Source of the DNA: JASHPR01 sp963778075 | GTDB lineage: Bacteria > Actinomycetota > Actinomycetes > Streptosporangiales > Streptosporangiaceae | Direction of reading: 5' to 3' | Length of the DNA stretch: 64,000 bases | NCBI GenBank assembly: GCA_963778075.1 | Contig: CAVZTJ010000015.1 | Span: 1,142,431-1,206,430 of the forward strand | Part shown: positions 18,293-27,707 of the stretch, piece after piece | Layout: the number at the start of each line of letters is the position of its first letter | Numbering within the stretch: position 1 is the first letter of the stretch | The notes under the pieces: generated by a model | The model's database searches: none | What the model saw: only the letters and a program-made list of their open reading frames with translations | Told to the model about the DNA's origin: nothing | Position numbers and translations under genes: made by a program

Positions 18293-19402
18293 GAGGGTGC
18301 TGAAGTAAGGGTTGCCCGGGATTGGGGTTGCAGACCGCTTTCTGTGGATGCTGGTTGCTGCGGGCGGTGCCCGGCAGGCCCGGGCTGGGGTGGTCTTCGG
18401 GGCTGGCGCGGGGTTGCCGGCGGTGGGGTGCGTGGCTGTCCCCCCGGGTGGTCAGGTGGCGGGCAGTGTCCAGTCGGTGTGGCCGTAGCTGAGGCCGAGG
18501 ATGGCGAGGCGGGCCCAGTTGAGGGCGGCGGCGCGGGTGTCAAGGTCGGTGGTGATGCGGGCCAGGGCGCGGGTGCGGGCGCGGCGGCCACCCCAGGCCC
18601 GGCGGGTGAAGTGGGCGATCTTGCGTTCGACGATGGGCCGGGTGGAGCGGTAGTGCTGTTGCCAGGCGAGGTCGCGCTGGGCGGCGCGGGCGCGCTGCAG
18701 CACCTTTTCGTGCGGGTGGATGGCGATGCCACAGCCACCGGCACCACCCCCACCAAAAGCCCCGCAGCAACCCAGCTGCGGGGCTTTAACACATCCCCAC
18801 ATCAGCAGCACCATTGCCGCCTTCATCGGCATCTTCAGCGCCGGGCAACAGCGTCCAGCACCCGGGCCCGGCCCTTCATCGCCCCGGTGGCCGCCGCCAC
18901 CGCCTTGGTGTCCTCAAACAGACGCCGGGGCCGGGCCGAGGCCCGCAGCCTGGTGCGCATCCCGGTCAGCGCCGTGGGATGAAACGCGGCCGCGCCCACG
19001 TCCACGCCGGCCGCGGCCTGCCACCGCAGATCGCACTCCAGCCGGTCACAGGCCTCCCGGTCACTCAGCCCCTCAAACGACTGCAGCAACATCACCGTGG
19101 CCATCACCCGGGCCGCGACCGTCGGCCGTCCCCGCACCGAATCGGCATACAGGTCAGCGAAATAGCCATCCGGGAAGATCAGCCGGCCGTGATCAGCCAG
19201 CAGCCGGTACAGCGAGCCTTCCCGCAGCCGGTCCCCCAGGATCTGACGGGGATCCTGGAAACCCGGCTGAACCTGCGCCCGCCCTAATGCCATAACCCAA
19301 ATTCTCCCAGGTCAGGGCATACTCTGCAGGCCACGACACGAATCCGCCACGCCTTTCAGCCAGACACCGGCTGCCCAGCCGAACGATTACTTCAGCACGC
19401 TC
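18293..19402 (-). mobile_element. IS1182-like element, internally deleted
   Basis: The ends match as inverted repeats: GAGGGTGCTGAAGTAA at 18293 and GAGCGTGCTGAAGTAA read inward from 19402. Two transposase pieces lie on the minus strand. The N-terminal piece (18835-19293) has the IS1182/IS5-type start FQDPRQILGDRLREGSLYRL and LLQSFEGLSDREACDRLECD. The C-terminal piece (about 18452-18730) has HPHEKVLQRARAAQRD and VERKIAHFTRRAWGGRRAR. The catalytic DDE middle is missing. A strong hairpin sits at the deletion. No target duplication is visible at the ends, in line with rearrangement at the left border. Confidence 0.8.
18756..18787. terminator. 12-bp perfect hairpin inside the deleted IS1182-like element
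   Basis: AAAGCCCCGCAG, an eight-base loop, and CTGCGGGGCTTT. On either strand the stem ends in a short run of A or T, so it resembles a factor-independent terminator. It marks the place where the DDE region of the transposase is lost. Confidence 0.55.
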
Positions 19403-19506
19403 CCAGGCAGGCTCCGCCTGATACCGCCGAGGCTGCGGGCTGGGCTGGCGTGTTCGTGCAGGTGAGCGCATCATCCGTGGGTAGGCCAGGTTACCCGGGG
19501 GGTGTC

Positions 19507-21125
19507 ATGGCGTCGCGAATCAAGCGGTCGGTGCTGGTCACGGTAAACGACGTGCTGGACGGGCACGTGAAGCTGGACCTGGAGTGCCTAGACCGCCTCT
19601 ACCTGCACGGTTATCTCGCCCGGTTGCAGGTCAGCGGCCAGCTCGTGCAGTTCCTTAAGCATCGCGGCTACCCCATCCCGTCCGCTGCGTGCCTGCAGCA
19701 GATCGGGGACACGTTCCGCCGCCGGGTCGCCTCCTTCGCCGACGCCAGCCACATCCCGGTAGTGCCGCTGAAAGCTGCCGACCGCAATATCGAGCTCATG
19801 CAGCCGTACCTGGCCGCCGCGGCCCGGACCGGGCGGTCACAGGTCGCGGCGATCGGCGTGGCCCAGGAAACTCAGCGGGTGTTCATCGCCCGCAAGCGCG
19901 ACACCGACCCGTCCAGGTGCCCCCAGTTCTCCTTCGAGAAGAAGGACCGCCGGGTCACGGTGTACTACTTCTACCTGTGGGATGCGGGGTTCGGGCCGGC
20001 GTTCATCAAGGTCTGCACCTACTGCCCGTGGCCGGTCAAGGTCTGGGTCAACGGCCATGAATGGGCCAAGCAGCAGGCGCGCAAGCTGGGCCTGGGCTTC
20101 ACCGAGCTGTCCAACGGGTTCGCCGCCTGCGACGATCCCGCGCTGCTGCAGCGGATCTGCGATGCGCTGCAGCCCGGCACCATCGAGGTGTTCTTCCAGC
20201 GCTGGCTGCACCGGCTCCCGCTGCCGTTAGCGCCAGCCGACCGCGACGCCGGCTGGTGGTGGGAACTGTCGATGGCCCAGGTCGAGGTCTCCCGCACCAT
20301 CGTGTTCACCCAACCTCGATACGCCCGCGCCTTCTTCGACGCGCTGGTCGCCGACAACCTCGACCTCGGCCGTCCCGACACCATCGAGATCATCTTCGAC
20401 CGCCGGATCCGCAGCGATACCATCAGCGAGTTCAAGACCAAAGTGATTACCCGCGGCACCGAGGTCACTGTCAACGCCTTCTACAAGCACTCGCGCATCA
20501 AGCAGTACCTCAAAGACGGCCGCGCCCTGCGGTCGAGACCGTGGTGAACGCGCCGGGCGACCTGGGCTGCCAGCGGCGCCTGCATAACCTCGACGAGCTT
20601 CAGGCCCGGGCCCGAGCGGTCAACGCCCGCCTGCTGCAGACTGGACGTGCCGGCCAGGCCTGCGTCCTTGCGAATCCAGTCTTCGCGCGGATCGCGCACC
20701 CGTCGGTGGACGCCGACGGGCGGAGAGCTACAGCCATGCGATTTGGCGACTCTCGGGTCCAGGCCCTGGCCGGCGCCCTGTGCGTCACCTTGTGCGCCGT
20801 CACCGGCATCACCAACAGGAGCCTGCGCGCCCTGATGACCGGCCTGCTCGGCACCCCCTACGGCATGACCCAGGCCAGCTACGACCTCGCGCGGCTGCGC
20901 CGCAACGGCCTGATCACCCGCCGCCCCCACGCCAACACCTACGACCTCACCACCGACGGCCTGGCCTTCGCGATCTTCTACACCAAAGTCCACGACCGGA
21001 TCCTCGCGCCGCTATTCGCCGCCGGGCAGCCACAGGCCCCGCCCGTCATCGCCGCCGCGCTCACCCAAATCGAACACCACATCGACGAACGCCTCGCTCG
21101 CGCTAGGCTGCCAGCCGCAGCTTGA
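19507..21125 (+). pseudogene. Uncharacterised multi-copy family, copy 1 (broken once)
   Basis: About 539 aa when the frames are joined. Copy 2 lies at 23669-25039. Conserved blocks include IPVVPLKAADRN, the Tyr-rich RVTVYYFYLWDAGFGPAFIK, KVWVNGHEWAK, FTELSNGFA and FYKHSRIKQYLKDGRALR. The C-terminus is a winged-helix-like domain (SYDLARLRRNGLITRRPHAN). The frame breaks at about 20532, where one base is missing compared with copy 2 (CTGCGG-TCGAG against CTGCGCATCGAG). I recognise the family as widespread, multi-copy and unannotated in bacteria, but know no function. Multi-copy state, a third remnant and adjacent hairpins suggest a mobile element. The ATG at 19507 follows a GGGGGG run. Confidence 0.75.
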
Positions 21126-21139
21126 AAACTCAGCTCAAC

Positions 21140-21215
21140 CATCGAATACCTAGCGACAAAGGGTCGCCATCGAATACCTAGCGACAAAGGGTCGCTAGCG
21201 ACAAAGGGTCGCTAG
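21140..21215. repeat. Tandem hairpin repeats after copy 1
   Basis: Two perfect 28-bp units (21140-21167, 21168-21195) followed by a 17-bp partial third unit (21196-21212). Each contains TAGCGAC-AAAGG-GTCGC, and with the next TA a 7-bp stem hairpin. A related hairpin CGACCC-AAA-GGGTCG follows copy 2 (25067-25081), so the hairpin belongs to the family rather than the locus. Confidence 0.8.
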
Positions 21216-21515
21216 GCCAGCAACAGCCGAAACTGGCCGGGCGCCAGGTGCGCCGTAGCCGGTGAGCCGCCTTGACGAAAACGCCTTGCGTTGATGCGAG
21301 AGCGTGCTTCGGGCCAGAGGGGCCGCGGCTACACGGGTGGGCCTGAGGTCATCGCCGCCAGTCTGCTCACCACCTCGCCCTGACGGTGACGTCAGCGGCG
21401 GCAACGCCGACAACCACACCACCACGACCGGCTGGAACGCCGGCGGGCAGAAAACGTCCGTCACCGAAGGCAACGGCAGCGGCCACACCGACGCCCCCCG
21501 CACCACCAGCTCCTG

Positions 21516-21610
21516 ATCCCGCTCATCGCCGCCAACCAGCGCAGCCTCCACCCGAACTACACACCGCGCTGTCGGCCATCACCCGCCACGGCGATGACTA
21601 CACCGACTGT
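21516..21610 (+). pseudogene. Remnant of a third copy of the uncharacterised family
   Basis: The sequence can be read as PLIAANQ and then, after a frame change, PPELHTALSAITRHGDD. This matches the C-terminal PLFAADQPQAPPQLHTALRTISQHIDD of copy 2, and the nucleotides also match in blocks. Only the last ~30 codons remain. The rest of 21216-21693 holds no recognisable gene. Confidence 0.5.
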
Positions 21611-21698
21611 GCACGCCTTCCCACGCGTTGTGAAACTTGACACAAACGTCCACAAGGTCGCGACCAAAGATCGTTAGATATATGCGGACCAAGATCCG

Positions 21699-21716
21699 TG
21701 TCCGGATATGACTTGA
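21699..21716 (+). promoter_or_regulatory. Recurring element, copy 3 (variant)
   Basis: TGTCCGGATATGACTTGA: the first nine bases and TGACT match the commonest form, with changes at two positions. It is 78 bases ahead of the start of a secreted lectin gene. Confidence 0.35.
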
Positions 21717-21793
21717 AGCGCTTGCGCGGCGGACAGATGATCGGTCTTGCGGTACGAAAAGTCCCGCGGTCCGCTAGTGGTTATAGGAGAGAA

Positions 21794-22291
21794 GTGTCGA
21801 TAAAACTGAGGTTCGCCGCCGCAGGATCCGCTCTGCTTGCCGCAGCCACCATGAGCATCGCCTCTGCAGGATCAGCTTCAGCTTCAGCGCCCACGTCGCC
21901 GAATCATCTGTGCGTCAGTCCGTCAAGTCCGCCTAACACCATAGTCTGCGCGGTCGGTGGAAAATTGGACGATAGGGTCAATATGAAGTTCTTGCGCAGT
22001 ACTAACTGGTATTTCCCGACCAGCGGCAACGCACAAATTAAGCAAGTAGGCACGTCCCTGTGCATGACAATCGATGCGAACCTTAACGACGCCATCATTC
22101 TCGAGACCTGCAACAAGAATGGGATAGCTTCCCAGGAGTGGATTCCAGAGTCCGCTCCAGGCGGGCTCACGGCATACACCAGCCTGTACCAGTTGTTGTG
22201 CCTGAATGACAACGTCAGTACAAGCCAGCTGGATGCCATCCCGTGCAACTACACGAACAATTCAAACCAACGGTTCGGGCCTTCTACTTAG
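21794..22291 (+). CDS. Secreted ricin-type beta-trefoil lectin-like protein
   Basis: A 165-aa exported protein. A GTG start at 21794 follows AGGAGAG. A signal peptide (LRFAAAGSALLAAATMSIASA) ends near ASASA at about residue 31. The mature part has ricin-type repeat features: LCMTIDANLNDAIILETCN followed by QEW, and LCLNDN with CNYTNNSNQRF (QxW/QxF motifs, paired Cys). Such domains bind carbohydrates outside the cell. The gene is visibly richer in A and T than its surroundings and is surrounded by mobile DNA, which points to lateral transfer. A start further upstream would cover the recurring element and lacks a ribosome site. Confidence 0.75.
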   Translation: MSIKLRFAAAGSALLAAATMSIASAGSASASAPTSPNHLCVSPSSPPNTIVCAVGGKLDDRVNMKFLRSTNWYFPTSGNAQIKQVGTSLCMTIDANLNDAIILETCNKNGIASQEWIPESAPGGLTAYTSLYQLLCLNDNVSTSQLDAIPCNYTNNSNQRFGPST

Positions 22292-22304
22292 AGGTCTCCA
22301 GCTT

Positions 22305-22340
22305 CAGACCCCCGGTAAGTTAGTGCGCTGCCGGGGTCTG
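22305..22340 (+). terminator. Terminator hairpin after the lectin gene
   Basis: CAGACCCCCGG and CCGGGGTCTG pair (one bulged C) fourteen bases after the lectin stop. The T-containing tail is weak. Confidence 0.6.
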
Positions 22341-22406
22341 GCTTGCGGTTCCGTTAAAACAAATGCCTTGTCGGGGGTATTCATCTGACCGGATTAGACT
22401 GAGGGT

Positions 22407-23034
22407 GTGAACATGCCCCGGCCACGGGCGGGCCTGCACTACCCGAGATCCACCGGAGAGTTCCAGTCCTGGTTCGCGACTGATGCCGACTGCCTGGACT
22501 ACCTGGACTGGTTGCGGTGGCCCTCGGGCTTCGTCTGCCCACGGTGCGGGCACGCCGGGGGGGGCCGTCGCCGACGGCCGGTACAAGTGCGCGGCCTGCG
22601 GTGGCCGGACGTCGGTGACGGCAGGGACACTGTTCGACCGCAGGCGGACTCCGCTGACGGTGTGGTTTACGGCGTGCTGGATGTTCGCCGCGCAGAAGGA
22701 CGGCATCTCTGCGCTGAGCCTGCAGCGGGCGCTCGAGATCGGCTCCTACCCGACCGCATGGGCGATGCTGCACCGGCTGCGCTCGGTCCTGGTGCGCCCG
22801 GGCCGGGACCGGCTGACCGGTACGGTCGAGGTGGATGAGACCTTCATCGGTGGTGAGGAGCCTGGATTGCGCGGCGGGCGGGCCAAGGGCAAGAAGTCCC
22901 TGGTCGGCGTGGCAGTCGAGGTCAAACAGCCGCGCGGCTACGGGCGCTGCAGGATGGAGATTCTCACTGACGCCTCGGCCGCCTCATTGCGTCCCTTCGT
23001 GACGGGGCACGTCGAGCCGGGCGGTCAGGGTTGA
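22407..23034 (+). pseudogene. IS1595-family transposase, frameshifted and truncated
   Basis: The N-terminal zinc-ribbon part has FVCPRCGHAGG. After a break in an 8-G run (about 22556-22563) the other frame continues with GRYKCAACGGRTSVTAGTLF, the CxxC...CxxC motif of IS1595. The start of the DDE/ISXO2 domain follows (VEVDETFIGGEEPGLRGGRAKGKKSLV), carrying the first catalytic Asp. The protein ends at VTGHVEPGGQG, where about the last third of the family length is missing. So it is dead regardless of the frameshift. Confidence 0.85.
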
Positions 23035-23529
23035 TCTTGTCTCGGTCCGGCGGCGTCCGGCCGGATCCGGGCATTTGCGGCTGTTCGTGGTTGAGCCGAG
23101 AGGCAGCTGGGCTTCCCGTGGGCGTCTTCGCCTCCAGCTGGGATCGGTGGTCGGGCCGGAGCCCCCCGGTAGCGTGTTCCGCCGTCCCGGAGCGCGGCAG
23201 ATGCGGATCGCCAGGATGGCGGATCTCCCCAGCATCCCGCTGGCCTTCGTGTGCGGTGGCCGCCGACCTGACCCGGCTGGTCTTTGCCCGGCCACCAAAG
23301 CAATTGCCGTGACGGAAAGCCAGCATTCTGGCGGCGTTTGGCGAATTTCATGAAGCCCTGCCGACTCGGAGCGGTTGATGACTATATCTACGGCGTTGGT
23401 TGCGGCGGCGCAGATTATCCGGTTATGGCGGGCCGTTGCCGATGGCGCGGCTGTGCAGCGGTGGGTGTTGATTCGGCCGGATGCCGGACCTGCCTTCGGC
23501 GGTGTCGCTATTTTCGGCCGTTCCCCGTA
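23035..23529. other. Non-coding remnant region
   Basis: About 500 bases between the truncated IS1595 transposase and copy 2 of the uncharacterised family. Frames on both strands are open by chance only. I see no gene, terminal repeat or RNA. Confidence 0.45.
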
Positions 23530-23668
23530 GTAGTGGCCTGACCCGCGCGCGCCCTACTTCCTGCACGATCACCGCGGGTTCCCGGTCACCTCCCCGGCTG
23601 TCTTCGGTCAGATCGGCGACCAGTTCCGGCGGTCGGTTGGCTCCTATGCCGAGGCCAACCACATCCCG

Positions 23669-25039
23669 GTGGTCAAGCTGAAGGCCGCTGACCGCAACGC
23701 CGAGGTGATGCGGCCCTACCTGGAGGAGGCCGCCGCGTCCGGCCGGTCCCAGGTTGCGGTGATCGGGGTGGCGCAAGAGCCGCAGGTCGTGTGGACCGCC
23801 CGGCAGCGCGCTACTGACCCGGGCAAGCCTCCCCAGTTCTCCTTCGCCAAGGAGAACCGCCGGGTCACGGTCTACTACTTCTACCTGTGGGATGAGGACT
23901 TCGGGCCGGCATTCATCAAGATCTGCGCCTACTTCCCCTATCCGGTCAAGGTCTGGGTCAACGGGCACGAATGGGCCAAGCGGCAGGCCATCCGCGCCGG
24001 GATCGCCTTCACCGAGCTGTCCAACGGGTTCGCCTCGGCCAGCGACCCGGACGGCCTGCAGGTCATCTGCGACCGGCTGCAGCCCGGTACCATCACCGTG
24101 TTCTTTGCCCGGTGGCTGGCCCGGCTGCCGGTCCCGCTGACCGCCGCCGACCGGGCAGCCGGGTTCTGGTGGGAGCTGACCATGCGCCAGGTCGAGTTCT
24201 CCCGCACCATCGTGTTCGCCGCACCGCGGCACACCCGCGCGTTCTTCGAGGCACTGGTGGCAGACAACCTCGACATCGGCCGGCCCGAGCGGACCGAGAT
24301 CATCTTCAAGCGGTCCCCGCGCGGAGCCAAGGCCGGCGGCGTGTTCAAAACCGCCATCGACCGGCACGCCACCGCCGTCACGCTGAACATCTTCTACAAA
24401 CACTCCCGGATCAAGCAGTACATGAAGGACGGCCGCGCGCTGCGCATCGAGACCGTCGTCAACGACGCCTACGACTTCGGCTGCGGCCGCCTGCTGCACA
24501 ACTTCGATGAACTTCAGGCCAGAGCCCGTGACTACAACCGCCGGCTGTTGCATGCTGAACGTGCCGGCCAGGGCTGCGTCCTTGCGAACCCAGTCTTTGA
24601 GCGGATCGCGCGCCCCACCGCGGACGCGGAGGGACGGAGAGCTCCAGCCATGCGCTTTGGCGACTCTCGGGTCCAGGGCCTGGCTGGCGCCCTCGCCGCC
24701 AGCCTGCTCGCCGTCACCGGCATCACCAACAGGAGCCTGCGCGCCCTGATGACCGGACTGCTCGGCGTCCCCTACTCGATGACCCAGGCCTCCTATGACC
24801 TGGCCCGGCTGCGCCGCAAAGGGCTCATCACCCGCCGCCCGCACGCCAACACCTACGATCTGACCCCTGACGGGCTGAAGTTCGCCATCTTCTACACCAA
24901 AGTCCACGACCGCGTCCTCGCCCCGCTGTTCGCCGCTGACCAGCCGCAAGCCCCGCCCCAGCTACACACTGCCCTCCGGACAATCAGCCAGCACATCGAC
25001 GACCGGATCGCCGCAGCCAGGCTGCCAAAGGCAGCTTGA
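23669..25039 (+). CDS. Uncharacterised multi-copy family, copy 2 (5'-truncated)
   Basis: 456 aa from the GTG at 23669. Similarity to copy 1 extends upstream in the same frame to about 23540 (YFLHDHRGFPVTSP...IGDQFRRSVGSYAEANHIPVV), but the first ~50 residues are replaced by unrelated sequence and an in-frame TAG. The remaining body is intact: RVTVYYFYLWDEDFGPAFIK, KVWVNGHEWAKRQA, FYKHSRIKQYMKDGRALR, RFGDSRVQGLAGAL, and the winged-helix end SYDLARLRRKGLITRRPHAN. I see no catalytic motif of a known transposase (no HUH, no clear DDE spacing). It ends 28 bases before a family-specific hairpin. Function unknown; a mobile-element protein is my inference. Confidence 0.7.
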   Translation: MVKLKAADRNAEVMRPYLEEAAASGRSQVAVIGVAQEPQVVWTARQRATDPGKPPQFSFAKENRRVTVYYFYLWDEDFGPAFIKICAYFPYPVKVWVNGHEWAKRQAIRAGIAFTELSNGFASASDPDGLQVICDRLQPGTITVFFARWLARLPVPLTAADRAAGFWWELTMRQVEFSRTIVFAAPRHTRAFFEALVADNLDIGRPERTEIIFKRSPRGAKAGGVFKTAIDRHATAVTLNIFYKHSRIKQYMKDGRALRIETVVNDAYDFGCGRLLHNFDELQARARDYNRRLLHAERAGQGCVLANPVFERIARPTADAEGRRAPAMRFGDSRVQGLAGALAASLLAVTGITNRSLRALMTGLLGVPYSMTQASYDLARLRRKGLITRRPHANTYDLTPDGLKFAIFYTKVHDRVLAPLFAADQPQAPPQLHTALRTISQHIDDRIAAARLPKAA

Positions 25040-25066
25040 CAGACTCAGCTCAACTGTCGAAGTCAC

Positions 25067-25081
25067 CGACCCAAAGGGTCG
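25067..25081. repeat. Hairpin after copy 2
   Basis: CGACCC-AAA-GGGTCG, related to the tandem hairpins after copy 1. The right copy of the 1.46-kb duplication begins at its last bases. Confidence 0.6.
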
Positions 25082-25799
25082 CTAGATGTCTTCGGCTGGA
25101 TGGAGACCGCCGGGCATCGCTTCCGCGGCAGGGGATTCGCATCCGGCAACCTTCGCAGCAGGGTCTGGCACCAGGAATAACACAGCACGCATAACGAAGT
25201 GCGCACAACGCAGCGTATGGCGGGCAAGCGGCAGGGACCGCCAAGAACAGACCGCGAACGGACTGCGCTGAGAGCGGTCCCGCTCCTGCGGCGGCACCAG
25301 CGCTCCTCGAGCCACTCCATCACCCCCGTTCCCGCCGAGCGGCTTGACCGGTTGAAGCGCTTCTCCCGCAGCCTGCGGGAGAAGGACGATCAGGGTAATG
25401 GGAGTAGCCGACGCGCGCGTTGCCGGAGTTCATCAACGAGTGACTGCCGAACAGGGGACCCTCGCACGTCGATAAGTGGATCCCATCGCCGGGCGGCGAA
25501 CCGGAACGGTCTTTCGCTTGAGACCGAAGATTCCCAGACAGAAGCCGGTCAAGACCGCCAGCTACCGCGGTCTGGGCAACGTCCGGCGCGCACACCATTA
25601 ACGCATCGGCGATCCACTCGCCGTCAGCGTGATCCGGATTGGCAGGGCGTCGAACATCGGCGGCAGGTACCCAAAACCGGCGGCGGGGAGTCTGTTTCGG
25701 CGGACATCGTCGGCAAATCCACCTCCGTCCCCCCGGGCGTCCTCCGCAGAGTCACGGCTGATGACCTGCATCCATCTCAGCTCTGCACGGCAACCTCAC

Positions 25800-27212
25800 G
25801 AGCAATGCTTGATTCCTGTGGATGAGGGCCGGGGGGCGTACCCTCCCGGATGCCAAGTCAGGTCTCAAGCAAGGCCGGCGCTGGAACGCCGGCCGGGAAG
25901 GTACGCCCGTGCTCACGGTAGTGCAAGAGGGATCGCCGGAAGAGGAACCGGGTCGGCCGGGGTCGCTGATCGATGAGATCGTGCGGGAGGGCGCGCGGCG
26001 GATGCTGGCCGAGGCGCTGCAGGCCGAGGTGGATGCCTATATCGCGGCGCACGCCGCGGAGCGGGATGAAGATGGCCGGCGGCGGGTGGTCCGCAACGGG
26101 TATCACCAGCCGCGGGAGGTGCTGACCAGCGCCGGGGCGGTGGAGGTGACGGCGCCGCGGGTGAACGACAAGCGCGCCGACCCGGTGACCGGGGAGCGGA
26201 GGCGGTTCTCCTCGGCGATCTTGCCGCCGTGGGCGCGCAAGACCCCGAAGGTCACCGAGGTGCTGCCGCTGCTGTACCTGCATGGCCTGTCCACCGGGGA
26301 CTTCGTTCCGGCGCTGGGCCAGTTCCTGGGCTCCTCAGCCGGGCTGTCGGCGGCGGTGATCACCCGGAGCAGTGGCAGGCTGAGCAGCGGGCGTTCGCTG
26401 CCCGTGACCTGTCCGGCGTCGACTACGTCTATGTGTGGGCCGACGGGATCCACGTGAACATCCGCCTCGAGGAGCACAAGCTGTGCCTGCTGGTCATGAT
26501 CGGCGTGCGCGCGGACGGCCGCAAGGAGCTCATCGCCCTGGCCGGCGGCTACCGCGAGTCGGCCGAGTCGTGGGCGGACCTGCTGCGCGACTGCGCCCGC
26601 CGCGGGATGCGCGCGCCGGTGCTGGCGGCCGGGGACGGGGCGCTGGGGTTCTGGGGCGGCCTGCGCGAGGTGTTCCCTCAGACCGCAGAACAGCGGTGCT
26701 GGTTTCACAAATCGGGAAACGTCCTGGCTGCGCTGCCGAAGTCCGCCCATCCGGGCGCGAGGAAGGCTCTCGCCGAGATCTGGGGCGCCCAGGACAAGCA
26801 GCACGCCGCAGCTGCCGCCCGGTCGTTCGAGGCCGCCTACGGGGCGAAGTTCCCCAAGGCAGCCGCGAAGATCACCAGTGACCTGGACCAGCTGCTCGCG
26901 TTCTACGACTACCCGGCGGAGCACTGGGTGCACCTGCGCACCACGAACCCGATCGAGTCAACTTTCGCCACGGTCAGGCACCGGAGCAAGGTCACCAAGG
27001 GCCCCGGCTCGCGGGCCGCAGGCCTGGCCATGGCGTTCAAGCTCATCGAGTCAGCGCAGGACCGCTGGCGCTGCGTGAACGCGCCTCACCTCGTCGCCCT
27101 GGTCCGGGCAGGCGCGACCTTCATCAACGGAAAGCTCATCGAGCGGCCCGGCGAGAAGGCCGAACCGGAAGCCGCCTGAACGATCTTGATCCACAGGTAT
27201 TGACAATTGCTC
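25800..27212 (+). mobile_element. IS256-family insertion sequence (1413 bp)
   Basis: The ends are GAGCAAT at the left and ATTGCTC at the right, part of a ~24-bp imperfect inverted repeat that also shares CCTGTGGAT. It is flanked by the 9-bp duplication CAACCTCAC (25791-25799, 27213-27221), which is single at the matching place in the left copy (around 17541-17549). The duplication length suits IS256. Confidence 0.93.
25909..27179 (+). pseudogene. IS256-family transposase, broken once
   Basis: The N-terminal part has LIDEIVREGARRMLAEALQAEVDAYI and RNGYHQPREVLTSAGAVEV, typical of Mutator transposases. The frame breaks at about 26360 after SAAVITR, where roughly seven bases seem to be missing before EQWQAEQRAF. 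The second frame carries the catalytic region VDYVYVWADGIHVNIRLEE, GDGALGFWGGLREVFPQT, RCWFHKSGNVLAALPK and the Glu motif TTNPIESTFATVRHRSKVTKG. The stop is 33 bases before the right end. Confidence 0.88.
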
Positions 27213-27656
27213 CAACCTCACCGTTGACCTTCACTTCCGCACAGATGACGGGCAGGCCAGCCCAAGGGGAACACATGAAGGCAACATGCCCGGAAAGTGC
27301 CTGCCTGGCTCGGCTTATGACCATGGACGCTTCACCCGGAGTGGACTTCGCTTCGTCCCGAAGCGAAGTCCGTGCATCACTGCCCCGCGGCAGTAGACGC
27401 CGGACGGCCCTGGCGCGACCGCCCGCCAGTGTAAGCTCGCAGCCGGTGCGATCGTAACTAGTGTGTCGCGCCTGAGAAGCGGCGACTTTGCCGTAGCCAT
27501 CTGCCTGCCCCACGGGTGCCGTTGTCCTGCACGGACATAAGTACTTGGTCGCGTGCGGACTACGCGGCCTGTCGCATGGGCAGCGCGTACCGGATCGGAA
27601 GGCGGCACGCTCGCCTGGTGCTCCCTGTTCCCCAACCGCGTCGTCCTGCCTTCACC

Positions 27657-27691
27657 AGGTAGGTGGTGGCAGTGCCTGCCACTACCTGCCT
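27657..27691 (-). terminator. Terminator of the peptide-binding protein gene
   Basis: AGGTAGGTGGTGGCAG pairs with CTGCCACTACCTGCCT (14 of 16) around a three-base loop, 16 bases past the stop codon. Copied at 17988-18022 in the left duplication. Confidence 0.65.
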
Positions 27692-27707
27692 GTGACTCGT
27701 TCGTGGG

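Noticed and set aside
21140..21215. Tandem 28-bp repeats as a CRISPR array
   Set aside because: The repeats are contiguous without unique spacers and only two and a half units long; no cas genes are present.
23423..24949. 508-aa open frame on the minus strand
   Set aside because: Exactly antisense to copy 2 of the uncharacterised family; Gly/Val/Arg-rich composition is that of a shadow frame in GC-rich DNA.
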